Assembly: GCA_017404985.1 (NCBI GenBank) | Contig: JAFRBK010000032.1 | Location: 1 to 64,000, forward strand | Origin: Clostridia bacterium | GTDB taxonomy: Bacteria > Bacillota > Clostridia > Christensenellales > Aristaeellaceae | DNA length: 64,000 bases | Direction of reading: 5' to 3' | Part shown: one piece after another, positions 42,197 through 51,956 of the stretch | How positions within the stretch are numbered: the first letter of the stretch is position 1 | Layout: each line of letters starts with the position of its first letter | Notes under the pieces: model-generated | The model's database searches: none | What the model was told of the DNA's origin: nothing | Seen by the model: the letters and a program-made list of their open reading frames with translations, nothing else | Position numbers and translations under genes: made by a program

Positions 42197-43843
42197 TTAC
42201 TTGGTCGTATCCTTATAAACACGGTTCAGCGCCACGGGATGGAAGTCGATTCCCTCCACGCCGGCAGTGATCAGGTTCGCGTTGGCCTTGGTATAAAGCG
42301 GAGCGATGACCGCTTCCTTCATCACGATCTCTTCCGCCTTGAACATGGCCGCCCAGCGAGCATCATAGTCCGTGATGTAAGCGCCGGTGGTGCAGTCCGC
42401 GATCAGCTGGTCGTATTCCGCGTTGGACCAGAAGCCATAGTTGTTGGAGTTGTTGGTGATCCACATTCCCAGATAGGTCATGGGATCAGCGTAGTCCGGA
42501 CCCCAGCGGGTCAGGGCGATATCATAGTTGTCGTTCTGCATCTTGTCCAGGCGCTCCGCCTTGGTCATGCTCTGCAGGTTGATTTCCACGCCGGGCAGCG
42601 CGGCTTCCACGTCTTCCTTGATGGCCTGGGCCACTTTCTGGACTTCGTCGCCTTCGTTGTTGCCATAGATCATGGTGAAGCTGAAGCTGTCCTTGCCCAG
42701 TTCCGCCTTGGCCGCCTCGAAGTATTCCGCAGCCTTTTCAGGATTGTAGCCCACATAGTCCGCGAAAGCACCCTGGTCAGCGGAGAAGTCTTCGCCGGTG
42801 GTGCTGCTGGCAGCGAACTGCGGGGGAACCGCGGTGTAGGTAGCCAGGGAGCCGTCCATCACATAGTTGTCCACCAGGTTGTCCCGGTCAATGGCGTTGG
42901 AGATGGCCAGGCGCAGATTGGCGTTGGCCAGCATGCCGCCCTGGGCATTCTTTTCGGTCTGGCTGAAGGACAGGTACCACATATAGCCGGCGCCGGTCAC
43001 TTTCAGGTTCTCCGCCAGGGAAGCGTCCTTCTTGGCCGCATCCACCTGGTTGCCGGAAATCATGACCACATCCAGGGTCTTGTTGCGGAAAGCGGTCAGG
43101 GCGTTGTCGGAGGAGCCGACCACCTGGTAGGTGATGCCGTCCAGCTTGACGCGGTCCGCATCCCAGTAATCGGGGTTCTTCTTCACGGTCAGGTTCGCGG
43201 TGCCGGGCGTATAGCTCTCCAGGATAAAGGCGCCGTTGCTCAGGAAGGTTTCCGGGCTGGTGCCGTAGGTGCCGTCCGCCAGGCTGTTGTAGAACTCTTC
43301 GTTGATCGGATAGAAGGTGGGGAAATACATCAGGCTCGGGAAGAAGGAGACGGGAACCGTCAGCTCCACCACGAGGGTCTTTTCATCGGGAGCGGACACC
43401 GCCAGGGTGGTCAGGTCATCCGTCTTGCCGCTGATGATTTCCGCGGCGCCCTTGATGTTGCCGATTTCATCCAGCATGTAGGCATATTCGCCGGCTTCCT
43501 TCGCGATCCGCCGCCAGGCGAACACGAAGTCATTGGCGGTCACGGCCGCTCCGTTGCTCCACTTCGCATCGCGGAGATGGAAGGTGTAGGTCAGGCCGTC
43601 TTCGCTCAGGTCATAGCTTTCCGCAATCGCGGGAACGGCGGCGCCGTCCTTGTCCATCTGCATCAGGCCGTCGATGCAGTCAGCGATCACTTCAAAGGAG
43701 TCGCCGTCGGTCGCCAGGTTGGTGTCCAGGGACATCACGTTAGTCCCCAGCATGACGCCCAGAACATTGCCTTCCGCGGAAGCGAAGGAAACAACGCTCA
43801 GGAGCAGGGCTGCCGTCAGCAGCAGGGCAACAAATTTCTTCAT
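42197..43843 (-). CDS. oppA: Oligopeptide ABC transporter substrate-binding protein
   Basis: 548 residues of the SBP_bac_5 family. A signal peptide (MKKFVALLLTAALLLSVVSFASAEG) precedes typical segments: MQMDKDGAAVPAIAESYDLSEDG, YTFHLRDAKWSNGAAVTANDF, LRLAISNAIDRDNLV, and near the end DIALTRWGPDYADPMTYL. It delivers peptides to OppBCDF. There is no lipobox Cys at the end of the signal peptide. A TATAAT-type -10 lies at 43905-43910 on the minus strand. Confidence 0.93.
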   Translation of the reverse strand: MKKFVALLLTAALLLSVVSFASAEGNVLGVMLGTNVMSLDTNLATDGDSFEVIADCIDGLMQMDKDGAAVPAIAESYDLSEDGLTYTFHLRDAKWSNGAAVTANDFVFAWRRIAKEAGEYAYMLDEIGNIKGAAEIISGKTDDLTTLAVSAPDEKTLVVELTVPVSFFPSLMYFPTFYPINEEFYNSLADGTYGTSPETFLSNGAFILESYTPGTANLTVKKNPDYWDADRVKLDGITYQVVGSSDNALTAFRNKTLDVVMISGNQVDAAKKDASLAENLKVTGAGYMWYLSFSQTEKNAQGGMLANANLRLAISNAIDRDNLVDNYVMDGSLATYTAVPPQFAASSTTGEDFSADQGAFADYVGYNPEKAAEYFEAAKAELGKDSFSFTMIYGNNEGDEVQKVAQAIKEDVEAALPGVEINLQSMTKAERLDKMQNDNYDIALTRWGPDYADPMTYLGMWITNNSNNYGFWSNAEYDQLIADCTTGAYITDYDARWAAMFKAEEIVMKEAVIAPLYTKANANLITAGVEGIDFHPVALNRVYKDTTK

Positions 43844-44007
43844 TCAGGTCATCCTTTCTGACTGTAAAAATCTCCGGCGGACCCTGCCGCCGGTCACATC
43901 GCCTATTATAGCGGAAACGGTTCCATATTGGAATTCATCCGCTCTGAAAATGCAGTGAAAAAACAAGGCCCCGCCGCGGGCGGGACCCTGCAAAAGGCCG
44001 GCAGGCC

Positions 44008-45942
44008 TTATTCGTCAACAACTGCCATTTCTTCTTCCTCCGGAAGCGGTTCCGCCTCCGGCTCTTCTTCCGGTTCCGGCGTTTCAGCAGGCGCCGGTGT
44101 TTCGGACGGGCCGGGCGTTCCGGCCGCCTCCGCGGTTTCCTGCGGCGGCGCGGATTCCTCCGGTTCCGCCGCGCCCTTCTTTTCTTTCACGGCATCATAG
44201 AGCAGGTCGATCGTCTTCTGTTCCGCCACGCCGTTGGCATAAACGCCGTGGTCTTTCTGGAAGGCCTTGAGGGCCTGCACGGTGCCCGCCAGCATCTGGC
44301 CGGTGCACTTGGAATTGTAGTATCCCAGTTCCTTCAGCTGGGACTGCATCCAGTAAATCACTTCCGTGTTCTTGCTGCCCTGCTTGACGTTCTTCCCTTC
44401 CAGGTCCGGTTTATAATCCGCAGCGAAGGTCGGTTCCGGGGTCGGGCTTTCCTTGTAGACGAACACCTTGTTTTTCTTGTCCCAGACCGGCAGTTCCTTT
44501 CTCAGGGCCGCCACCAGCTCCGGCTGGGAAGGCATGTTCTCGACAATGGACACAATCGTTCCCGCGCCCACGTTGTCATAGATCCACTTGGCGTCGGCCA
44601 CGGTCAGCCGGATGCAGCCGTGGCTGGCCCGGGAACCCAGCATGTTCACGCTCTTCGTGTTCACGGCCTTCAGATCCACCGCGTTGTAAATCACGGAATG
44701 GAAGGCGATGGATCCGTTGATCTTCGTCCAGTAGCGGGCATAGCTGTTGCCCCATTTCGGGAAGGTGCACCAGTTGGCCTTCCGCCCGCTCAGCACCCAG
44801 TCGCCCGGGTCGCTGGGCGTGGCTTTCATGCCGGTTGAGCACAGCATCTGGCGCACGATGATGGTGTGGTCCCCGTTCTCGTCCAGGCCGTACACCGTCG
44901 TGACCTGGTTTGCCACGTCCACCGTAATTGCGAAGGGCACCGGAGTCGGTTCCGGCGTGGGCTTCGGCGTGGCGTTGGGCAGGACGATCGTGTAGTCATT
45001 AAAGATCAGGTTCCAGGTGGCTTCATCCACCACGCCGGTCTCTTCCATCCCGTTCTGGGTCTGGATTTTCTTGACGGCCCGGGTGGTTTTGACCATAAAA
45101 TTGCCGCTGATGGGCCCGTCGTAGTATCCCAGCTCCGTCATCCGGGTCTGCAGCTGCTTGACCAGCTTGCCGCTGGAGCCGTTCTTGAGTTTCTTTGTGA
45201 ACTCCACCGGCTCATCCGGCATGGGCACGGGATTCTCCCTCGTGTCGTCCACCAGGAATTCCGCCAGCTCGGGCACGGGCGTCGGCGTCACTTTTTCCTT
45301 CGGTTCCTGGCTCGCATCCAGCGCATCCGCTGAAAAAAGCACTTCCTGGGTATCCGGGTCCGCGATCCCGGTCATGTTCAGCCCGTTGATCTTCTGGAAG
45401 GTAACCACGCTGCTCTGGGTCACTTCCAGATAATTCCCACTGACCTTGGCCTTGTAATACCCGAGCTCCATCAACCTGGTCTGCAGGGCTTTGACGTCGT
45501 CGCCCTTGGCGCCGTAGCGCAGCGGCCGGTACTGGGTGCTGTACAGGACCGACTGGGTTTCCGCGTCCGCGATGCCGGTCACTTCCAGGCCGAAATCTGT
45601 CTGGAAGGTCTTGATGGCATCCCGGGTGCCTTCGCGGTAGCGCCCGGATATTTTGCCTGTATAGTATTTCAGTTCCTTCAGCCGGGTCTGCAGTTCCTTC
45701 ACGTCGTCCCCGTTATCCCCGTATTTCAGGACCCGGATTTCCGACGTTTCCACTTCTATCTCGCCGTCTTCATCCGGCATCTCCACCGGCACAGCCTCCG
45801 AATCGATGTCGTCGGCCGATTCGGTTCCCTGTCCTTTCGGCACAGAGATCTCCCGCTCATCTTCCGCCAGGCCCGCCGCCAGGGCGGCCAGCAGGCAGAG
45901 AATCAGCAGCAGGCTGCATCCCCGTTTGATCTTCAGGTTCAT
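44008..45942 (-). CDS. Secreted L,D-transpeptidase with peptidoglycan-binding repeats
   Basis: 644 residues. A signal segment and acidic linker lead to three PG_binding_1 domains (each with DDVK.LQTRL.ELGYY-type starts). A YkuD transpeptidase domain follows, with the catalytic SHGCIRL (Cys443) and the preceding His in SIAFHSVIY. A fourth PG-binding domain (EVIYWMQSQLKELGYYNSK) and a Pro/Glu/Ala-rich tail (..PAETPEPEEEPEAEP..) complete it. It should form 3-3 cross-links or attach proteins to peptidoglycan. The start codon is either ATG 45942 or GTG 45948. Confidence 0.9.
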   Translation of the reverse strand: MNLKIKRGCSLLLILCLLAALAAGLAEDEREISVPKGQGTESADDIDSEAVPVEMPDEDGEIEVETSEIRVLKYGDNGDDVKELQTRLKELKYYTGKISGRYREGTRDAIKTFQTDFGLEVTGIADAETQSVLYSTQYRPLRYGAKGDDVKALQTRLMELGYYKAKVSGNYLEVTQSSVVTFQKINGLNMTGIADPDTQEVLFSADALDASQEPKEKVTPTPVPELAEFLVDDTRENPVPMPDEPVEFTKKLKNGSSGKLVKQLQTRMTELGYYDGPISGNFMVKTTRAVKKIQTQNGMEETGVVDEATWNLIFNDYTIVLPNATPKPTPEPTPVPFAITVDVANQVTTVYGLDENGDHTIIVRQMLCSTGMKATPSDPGDWVLSGRKANWCTFPKWGNSYARYWTKINGSIAFHSVIYNAVDLKAVNTKSVNMLGSRASHGCIRLTVADAKWIYDNVGAGTIVSIVENMPSQPELVAALRKELPVWDKKNKVFVYKESPTPEPTFAADYKPDLEGKNVKQGSKNTEVIYWMQSQLKELGYYNSKCTGQMLAGTVQALKAFQKDHGVYANGVAEQKTIDLLYDAVKEKKGAAEPEESAPPQETAEAAGTPGPSETPAPAETPEPEEEPEAEPLPEEEEMAVVDE

Positions 45943-45999
45943 GAACACTTCACCCCATTCTCTCCGCCTGAAACAGTTTTGTCTTCAGACAGTATTCTA

Positions 46000-46028
46000 A
46001 TTGTAACAAAATTGTTATTGCTTTGCAA
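46000..46028 (-). promoter_or_regulatory. Promoter of the L,D-transpeptidase gene
   Basis: Minus strand: TTGCAA (46023-46028), 17-bp spacer, TACAAT (46000-46005). Confidence 0.7.
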
Positions 46029-46075
46029 GTTTGTCTGAAAAAATCGTAAAACATGCATAGAAAATTGTAAACAAT

Positions 46076-46105
46076 CAGGGCCAGCGGATCATTCCGCCGG
46101 CCCTG
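46076..46105 (-). terminator. Terminator after the SdrD-B-repeat gene
   Basis: Stem CAGGGCCAGCGG / CCGCCGGCCCTG, nearly perfect, between the SdrD-B-repeat gene and the L,D-transpeptidase gene. Confidence 0.65.
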
Positions 46106-46177
46106 GTTGTCTGTTCCGGAAAAACTCCGAAACGGCAGTTCCAAATGATTATGTGCCGAAATGTTTTCTCCGGATGG

Positions 46178-49100
46178 TTACTTTTCCGATCTCGCGGATT
46201 TGCTCCAGTCCTGGGTTTCTCCCTGCCCGTATCCCGGAGGCGTCACGCCCGGCTTTCTGCAGACAAATCCGAGGTCCGCGTTGTAGTTGGCCCGGTCGCT
46301 TTCCACCTGCACCGGATCGGACAGGCTTTCCTCCTCATCGGTTTCATTCAGCACCGAGGCAATGATTGCCGGGCGGCTGCCCTTCACGGTGGGTTTCACT
46401 TCCTGCGGCGGAGTCACGCGCAGGGTATATTCCGCCGGATAAACATCGCTGAAGCGCCAGAACCCATACTGGTCGGATTCGGTTTCCGCAATCGCAGTTC
46501 CATCCCGCAGCAGTTCAATCTTCACGCCGGGGATCCCGTATTCGCCCATGCCCTGCAGGCCGTCGCCGTTTTCATCCAGCCAGCACAGGTCGCCCACGCG
46601 CCCGGGCAGCACGCAGCCGATATCCAGTTCCGTCAGGTCTTCACCCATCACGAGCTGAATCGGCTCGGATTCCCCATGGCGGCGGTTGGTCACGGTCATG
46701 ATGGAAATCCTGCCAGAGGCCAGCCGGGTATCTTCCGGTTCCACCACAACGCAGCCTTCGGGAAGGTTCGTATCCAGGGAATAGGTGCCGGGCATCAGTT
46801 TTTTGAATTCATAGGCGCCGTTTACTCCGGTCGTCGCGGACACCAGTTCCGTGCCGCTGCCGTCCTTCAGAATCACCTGGGCGCCGGCAAGCGGCTCCAC
46901 CGTGCCGCCCCGGTCAATCCAGACCGTGCCGCCCATCCGGGTATAGCGCACAATGCCCAGCTTCAGGTCTGACCGATGGTCGCCTTCGCCCAGGGAGATC
47001 CCGCTCATCACCAGCCTTCCGCCTTCACTGCGGAAAGTGCTGTCCCCTTCCTTCGGGGCAGTGGTGTCTTCGGTCAGCTCCATGCTGACGGTGAAGCTGC
47101 CGGGAATCATTCCGGAGGTTTCGAAGGCGCCGTTTTCGTCAGTGGTCAGCACGTCAAAGATTTTGCCGGTCCGTTCATCTGTCACGGTGACCTGCCATCC
47201 GGCCGGCGTCTGCTCGCCTTCGTCCATCAGGCCGTTGTCGTTTTCATCAAGCCAGAGAACGCCTTCCAGACCAGCCGGCGTCACGCAGCCGAGGGGCTGC
47301 CCATCCCAGCACTGCCCCATGGCCACCGCCAGCTCGGTTTCCTGCTCCGCTTTTCCGGGCTTCAGGGGCAGGGTCAGGCCGTCGGTTCTGCTCAACACCG
47401 TCCCGTCGGGGCAGATTGCCTCCAGCGTCCAGGTATCCGGATGAATCTCCGTGATCGAGATAGCGCCGTCCGCTCCGCTTGTGGCCGTCATCGGGTCCAG
47501 GTCCCTGCGGGATGGCGTCAGGACAAGCGTCAGGCCTTCCAGCGCTTCTTCCTCCGCGCTCCGGATGCCGTCGCCGTCAGAATCCCGGAAGGCGGTTCCC
47601 GTGATCCGTCCCAGCGTCAGCGCGCCGCACAGGGGCGCGGTCACTTTAGCGCCGGTGGTGAAGTCAAACCAACTGCCCCTTCCGACGCTGTTTTCGCCGG
47701 TAACAGTGTTCCCTCCGCTGATGGCATTGGGCACCCTGGCAAAAATCGCGCCTTCGGGAAGCGTGTATTCCAGATAATACCTGCCGGGCATCACCGCGTC
47801 AAAGAGGAAATGGCCGTCCTCGCCGATGAGGGTGCTGAAGGCTTCGCCTTCCTCGCCCATCAGGCGCACAACCACCCCGGCCAACCCGTTTTCGCCGGGA
47901 TCCATCATTCCGTCGTCATTCCGGTCCGCAAATACGGTTCCCTCCACCGTGCCGGGCAGGATCATTCCCAGATCCATTCCCGGCACTCTGGTTCCCAGTT
48001 CGACGCGGAACGGGGCGGATATGCCGGCCCCGCCGGTCAGGTTCAGCATCACATTGCCTTCGCCGGTCTTTGTGAAAGCATACCCGTCCAGCGCGGTGGC
48101 GGTCAGGGTATACTCACCGGGAACCACGCCGGGGATTTCGTATACGCCCTTGATATTCGTTTTGTCGCTGGCGATCGGATTGCCGTATACATCTGCCAGG
48201 GTCACCTGGAAGCCGCTGACGATCTTTTCCTTCCCCGACAGGGTGCCGGAAAAGTCGTTGTCCATATACACCGTGCCTGAAACCGTGGAGGGATAGATGA
48301 CGCCGACGTTCATCTCCCGCTGTTCCATATCCGCCAGAATAAAGTCATTCCAGAAGTTTTCCCTCCGCCCCGAACGTGCTTCAAAATGGTTGCCCAGCGG
48401 GTCCGAAACGGCTTTGGAAAAGTCGGAACCGTCATCCGGCAGCAGCACCCGAACCTTGTATGTGCTTCCCCGAAGGCTCGGAATGGTGTATGTCCCGTCC
48501 TCCCCGCTGGTTACGGTAGCCAGCGGTTTTTCCGCGGACGGTTTGGTCACGGAGATGCGCACGCCGGGCATGGGCAGCTCGCCTTCGTCATACAGGCCGT
48601 TATAGTTGGCATCCAGGAAGCAGCGGCCGGAAATGGAACCGGCCCACACAAAGCCGATGTTTTCCTGGGTTTTATCTGTCCCGTCGCTGACCTCAATGGT
48701 TTTCGATCCCTTTGTAGCGCCCTCCCGCGTAATGATGGAGCGGTTGTTGCCGCCCTGTGCGCTGTAGCGGGTGAACATCATGCCGTCCGGCGTATACGCC
48801 GTCAACGTGTATCCGCCGGGGCGCACATGGTCAAAAACATAGTATCCGTTGCTGTCGCTGACCGCTTCATAGTGCAGCTCATTCTTGATGCCGTCCAGCG
48901 TGATCCGCACCCCCGGCAGCAGCTGCTCGCCGGAGGAACAGATGCCGTCCGCCAGCGTTTCCAGCCAGCAGAATCCGCTGATTCTGACGGATCCCATCAG
49001 CCCGACGCCGCGCTCTGCGGTACCCCCTGCCCGGACCGTGATCGGGTCGCTCAGCGCCCAGGGTTCCGGGGTCAGCCCCGTACAGCTGGAACTCAGCTGG

Positions 49101-49963
49101 TTATGTTTGCCCTTCTTGCTGAAGCAGCGCCCTTCCGGCGCCCAGACCCGCAGGCGGTAATTGCCTGCCGGCAGGTTCTCAAACAGGGCCTCGCCGTCGC
49201 CGTTGCTTTCCGCCATGGCAACCGGCGTGCCGTTTTCATCTTCCGCATAGATCTTCACGCCGGAAACCCCGACCTCATAGGGCCCCTGCTCGCCGTTTCC
49301 GTTTTTATCCAGAAAAACATTGACCAGCAGGCTGCCTGTATTGTCCCCGCCGTCCAGCCCCGGAAGCTCCGGTTCGGCCGTCGGCGCCGGGGTCGGTTCC
49401 GGCGTCGGTCCCAGCGTCGGCGTGGCCATCCCGTATGCCGCCGGCACAGGGCCGTCCTCGCCGTCCGGCACTGCAGGCGTTTCGGTCGGCTGGGCGGTGC
49501 CCTCCCCGGTTTCCTCCGTCGCTTTTTCTGTTTCTGAATCAGCATCCTGCCCCACGTCGGACGCAACAGTCGCTGTGACAGAGTTCCTGGCCGCTTCCGC
49601 AGACAGCGGTTTCAGCACAATGGTAATCTCGTTCGATCCGGTTTTCAGCCCGTCCAGGTTCCGGGTGGCGCCTGTAAGGTCCCATCCGGGGCTGATGGTT
49701 TCCGGCAGCGGCTCCACCCGGACACGCTCGCCGCTGTCCAGCAGCATGGTGTCCTGCCCTGCCCGGATGGTTCCCTGTTCCCGCCCGTTCTGCCAGACCC
49801 GGAAGGAGCCTTCCAGGGGAACGGTCTGCGTTCCTTCCGGCGTTTCTTTTTCTCCCGCCAGAATGATCTTCAGCGTCACCGCTTCCGCGCCGGCAAAAGG
49901 AAGCATGCCGAACGCCAGCGCCAAAGCAAGCAGCAGGGCTGCAGCACGTGCCGTTTTTCTCAT
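46178..49963 (-). CDS. Giant secreted protein with about nine SdrD-B/Cna-B-type repeats
   Basis: 1261 residues. After a signal peptide (to about residue 27) and a Thr/Pro/Glu-rich linker (TPTLGPTPEPTPAPTAEPE), about nine beta-sandwich repeats of the SdrD_B type follow. Each begins G.V.G..(W/F).D.N.NG..D.GE..L.GV.V, for example SGRCFLDANYNGLYDEGELP, EGTVFADRNDDGMMDPGENG and GDLCWLDENGDGLQGMGEYG. The Asp-rich loops resemble Ca2+-binding sites and stiffen such stalks. The C-terminus (KPGVTPPGYGQGETQDWSKS) carries no LPXTG or membrane anchor, so retention is unclear. Start ATG 49963 has GGAGG 10 bases upstream. Confidence 0.85.
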   Translation of the reverse strand: MRKTARAAALLLALALAFGMLPFAGAEAVTLKIILAGEKETPEGTQTVPLEGSFRVWQNGREQGTIRAGQDTMLLDSGERVRVEPLPETISPGWDLTGATRNLDGLKTGSNEITIVLKPLSAEAARNSVTATVASDVGQDADSETEKATEETGEGTAQPTETPAVPDGEDGPVPAAYGMATPTLGPTPEPTPAPTAEPELPGLDGGDNTGSLLVNVFLDKNGNGEQGPYEVGVSGVKIYAEDENGTPVAMAESNGDGEALFENLPAGNYRLRVWAPEGRCFSKKGKHNQLSSSCTGLTPEPWALSDPITVRAGGTAERGVGLMGSVRISGFCWLETLADGICSSGEQLLPGVRITLDGIKNELHYEAVSDSNGYYVFDHVRPGGYTLTAYTPDGMMFTRYSAQGGNNRSIITREGATKGSKTIEVSDGTDKTQENIGFVWAGSISGRCFLDANYNGLYDEGELPMPGVRISVTKPSAEKPLATVTSGEDGTYTIPSLRGSTYKVRVLLPDDGSDFSKAVSDPLGNHFEARSGRRENFWNDFILADMEQREMNVGVIYPSTVSGTVYMDNDFSGTLSGKEKIVSGFQVTLADVYGNPIASDKTNIKGVYEIPGVVPGEYTLTATALDGYAFTKTGEGNVMLNLTGGAGISAPFRVELGTRVPGMDLGMILPGTVEGTVFADRNDDGMMDPGENGLAGVVVRLMGEEGEAFSTLIGEDGHFLFDAVMPGRYYLEYTLPEGAIFARVPNAISGGNTVTGENSVGRGSWFDFTTGAKVTAPLCGALTLGRITGTAFRDSDGDGIRSAEEEALEGLTLVLTPSRRDLDPMTATSGADGAISITEIHPDTWTLEAICPDGTVLSRTDGLTLPLKPGKAEQETELAVAMGQCWDGQPLGCVTPAGLEGVLWLDENDNGLMDEGEQTPAGWQVTVTDERTGKIFDVLTTDENGAFETSGMIPGSFTVSMELTEDTTAPKEGDSTFRSEGGRLVMSGISLGEGDHRSDLKLGIVRYTRMGGTVWIDRGGTVEPLAGAQVILKDGSGTELVSATTGVNGAYEFKKLMPGTYSLDTNLPEGCVVVEPEDTRLASGRISIMTVTNRRHGESEPIQLVMGEDLTELDIGCVLPGRVGDLCWLDENGDGLQGMGEYGIPGVKIELLRDGTAIAETESDQYGFWRFSDVYPAEYTLRVTPPQEVKPTVKGSRPAIIASVLNETDEEESLSDPVQVESDRANYNADLGFVCRKPGVTPPGYGQGETQDWSKSARSEK

Positions 49964-50049
49964 GGTCTCTGTTCCTCCGATAACAGGACGTGACGCGCCT
50001 CATGTCCATCAGGCGCGCCACGTCCGCGGTTATGTTTGATTCCCGTGTT

Positions 50050-50904
50050 TTACTGTGCAGCAGGCTCCTGCCCGGACAGGGTTCCGCCCAGCTTCACCGT
50101 ATGGCGGAACTTGTCAAACACGTTGCTGACATAAGTTTCGCGGTAGCCCTGCGGGAAGGTAACATGCAGGATATAAAGGGTCTTGTTGACGCAGGCCGCG
50201 ATGACCCGGCCGCCCATCTTGACGCCGCTGTCCAGCGTGCCGTTGTAGTTGGCATAGATGCCGTCGCTGTTCAGGAACACGCGGGACGCTGTCTTGGAAG
50301 GCTCGAATTTCGTAAAGCCCTGTTCTTTGATGGTGGTCAGCATGCCGTTGATTTCCTTGGTCAGCTCGTTCTTATTGTATTGCTTGGCCACCGGCACCGC
50401 ACGGATAATCAGCTGTGCCGCGAAATCCATGGACGGGTCGGGATTGGTCAGGGTGTAAGTATCGGAGCCTTCCTCCACCAGCCAGCCGCTGGGCGCATCA
50501 AATGTCATATGCAGGGTGGCGGCTTCATAGGTGGTATAGCCGAAGGAAATCGTGGGCAACGGCGTCGCCGTGGGCTTGTCGATCGGATCGATCAGCACCG
50601 GAGTCGCGCCGGCATATTCGCTGTTCATCGTCGGCGCAGGGCTGTTGGCTGCCGTCGCGCCTTCCCCTGTAAGATCCTCCTCGTCGCCGCCTTCCTCGGA
50701 AGAGGGATCATAGGTGCCGTCGTCATAGTTCTGGGATGTTACCGTGGCATTTTCAAAAAGGGTTTGGGGTTCCGCCTGTACAGTAGTCGGAGCATCCGTT
50801 GCCGCAGCCTGCGGCTGGTTCGGGAAGGTTTCCTTCTGCTGGCAGGCCGTCAGCAGAATGGCGCAGAGCACCAGTACCAGGCACAAAACGCTTTTCTTTT
50901 GCAT
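50050..50904 (-). CDS. Lipoprotein of unknown function
   Basis: 284 residues from ATG 50904 (GGAGG upstream). The lipobox LTAC (MQKKSVLCLVLVLCAILLTAC) marks a lipid-anchored extracellular protein. A low-complexity acidic linker is followed by a C-terminal domain (about residues 120-284; FGYTTYEAATLHMTFDAPSG, IIRAVPVAKQYNKNELTKE, YILHVTFPQGYRETYVSNVF). This resembles the small beta/alpha domain of bacterial proteins predicted to face the cell surface. It lies 86 bp downstream of, and in line with, the SdrD-B gene's upstream side, so the two may be co-expressed. Confidence 0.75.
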   Translation of the reverse strand: MQKKSVLCLVLVLCAILLTACQQKETFPNQPQAAATDAPTTVQAEPQTLFENATVTSQNYDDGTYDPSSEEGGDEEDLTGEGATAANSPAPTMNSEYAGATPVLIDPIDKPTATPLPTISFGYTTYEAATLHMTFDAPSGWLVEEGSDTYTLTNPDPSMDFAAQLIIRAVPVAKQYNKNELTKEINGMLTTIKEQGFTKFEPSKTASRVFLNSDGIYANYNGTLDSGVKMGGRVIAACVNKTLYILHVTFPQGYRETYVSNVFDKFRHTVKLGGTLSGQEPAAQ

Positions 50905-50977
50905 GGTTCTTTCCTCCATCCTGATTAAAAATGTTCTCACTGATACAGACGAATGGTTTCCTTTCCCTGTTCCCGGC

Positions 50978-51937
50978 TTATTCTGCGTCCTCGGTATACA
51001 GCGGATGGTAAACCCGCCGATCCAGGCTGAATATCTTCTCGCTGAAGGCGCCTTCCGGCGTCTTGTCCGTGATGCCCTTCATGGTATTCATCCGGGCGTC
51101 CATGATGTCGATCCAGTGCAATGCTTCCGCTTCCGGAAACATCGGCGGCCGCGGGCTTCCGTATTCCGCCTCCCCGTGGTGGCTCAGCAACATATGCTCC
51201 AGCAGCACCACCGTTTCCCCGGTCACGCCGGCCTGCTCTGCCGCCCGGTTCAGGTTCGTGATCCCGCGCACCAGATGCCCCAGCAGCTGGCCGTCCCGGG
51301 TATAGTCCGTCACGTTCCCGGTTTTGTCGCTTTTCAGCTCGTCAATCTTTCCGAGGTCGTGGATGATGACGCCCGCCAGCAGCAGATCCCTGTTCAGCCA
51401 GGGATAAACCGCCAGAATGCCTTCCGCCAGCTTCAGCATATCCGTAGTGTGGTGCAGAAGGCCGCTCCGCTCCGCATGGTGCATGCGCTGGGCGGCCGGG
51501 AACCAGCCCAGGGTGTCCCCGACCTGGGCCAGCATGGCGTTCACCAGCTTCCGGAGCTTTTCGTTCCGGAAGGAATCCACGGTTTCCCGAATCTGGCCCA
51601 TCATGTCTTCCGGGGTTCTCGGCGCGCAGGGAACCAGTGCGTTCATGTCCACCGGGTCCCCTTCCTTCATCGGCCGCCATTTTTCCACTCGCAGCTGCAG
51701 CCGCCCGTTGTATTCCTGGATGGCTCCCCGCACTTTGATGACAGACCCGCTTTCCGGCACTTCCGCGGAGGCATCCCAGTTCCAGATCTTGCAGTTGATC
51801 TCCCCCGTCCGGTCTGTCAGGTTCATATCCACATATTCGTTGCCTTTAATGTCCTTGCGTTTGTCTGCCGAGCGGACCAGCAGAAATCCTTCGTAGCGCA
51901 TATCCCGCTGAAGCTGGCAGACCGTATAGTTCTCCAT
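50978..51937 (-). CDS. yhaM: 3'-5' exoribonuclease YhaM-type (OB fold + HD domain)
   Basis: 319 residues. The N-terminal OB fold (GNEYVDMNLTDRTGEINCKIW) precedes an HD phosphohydrolase domain with HHAERSGLLHHTTDML, VIIHDLGKIDEL (HD metal residues) and LLSHHGEAEYGSPRPP. This arrangement is that of YhaM/CBF1 exoribonucleases, which trim RNA 3' ends. It lies 19 bp after dnaB. Confidence 0.88.
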   Translation of the reverse strand: MENYTVCQLQRDMRYEGFLLVRSADKRKDIKGNEYVDMNLTDRTGEINCKIWNWDASAEVPESGSVIKVRGAIQEYNGRLQLRVEKWRPMKEGDPVDMNALVPCAPRTPEDMMGQIRETVDSFRNEKLRKLVNAMLAQVGDTLGWFPAAQRMHHAERSGLLHHTTDMLKLAEGILAVYPWLNRDLLLAGVIIHDLGKIDELKSDKTGNVTDYTRDGQLLGHLVRGITNLNRAAEQAGVTGETVVLLEHMLLSHHGEAEYGSPRPPMFPEAEALHWIDIMDARMNTMKGITDKTPEGAFSEKIFSLDRRVYHPLYTEDAE

Positions 51938-51956
51938 TCATTCTCCTCCGTGCCCG

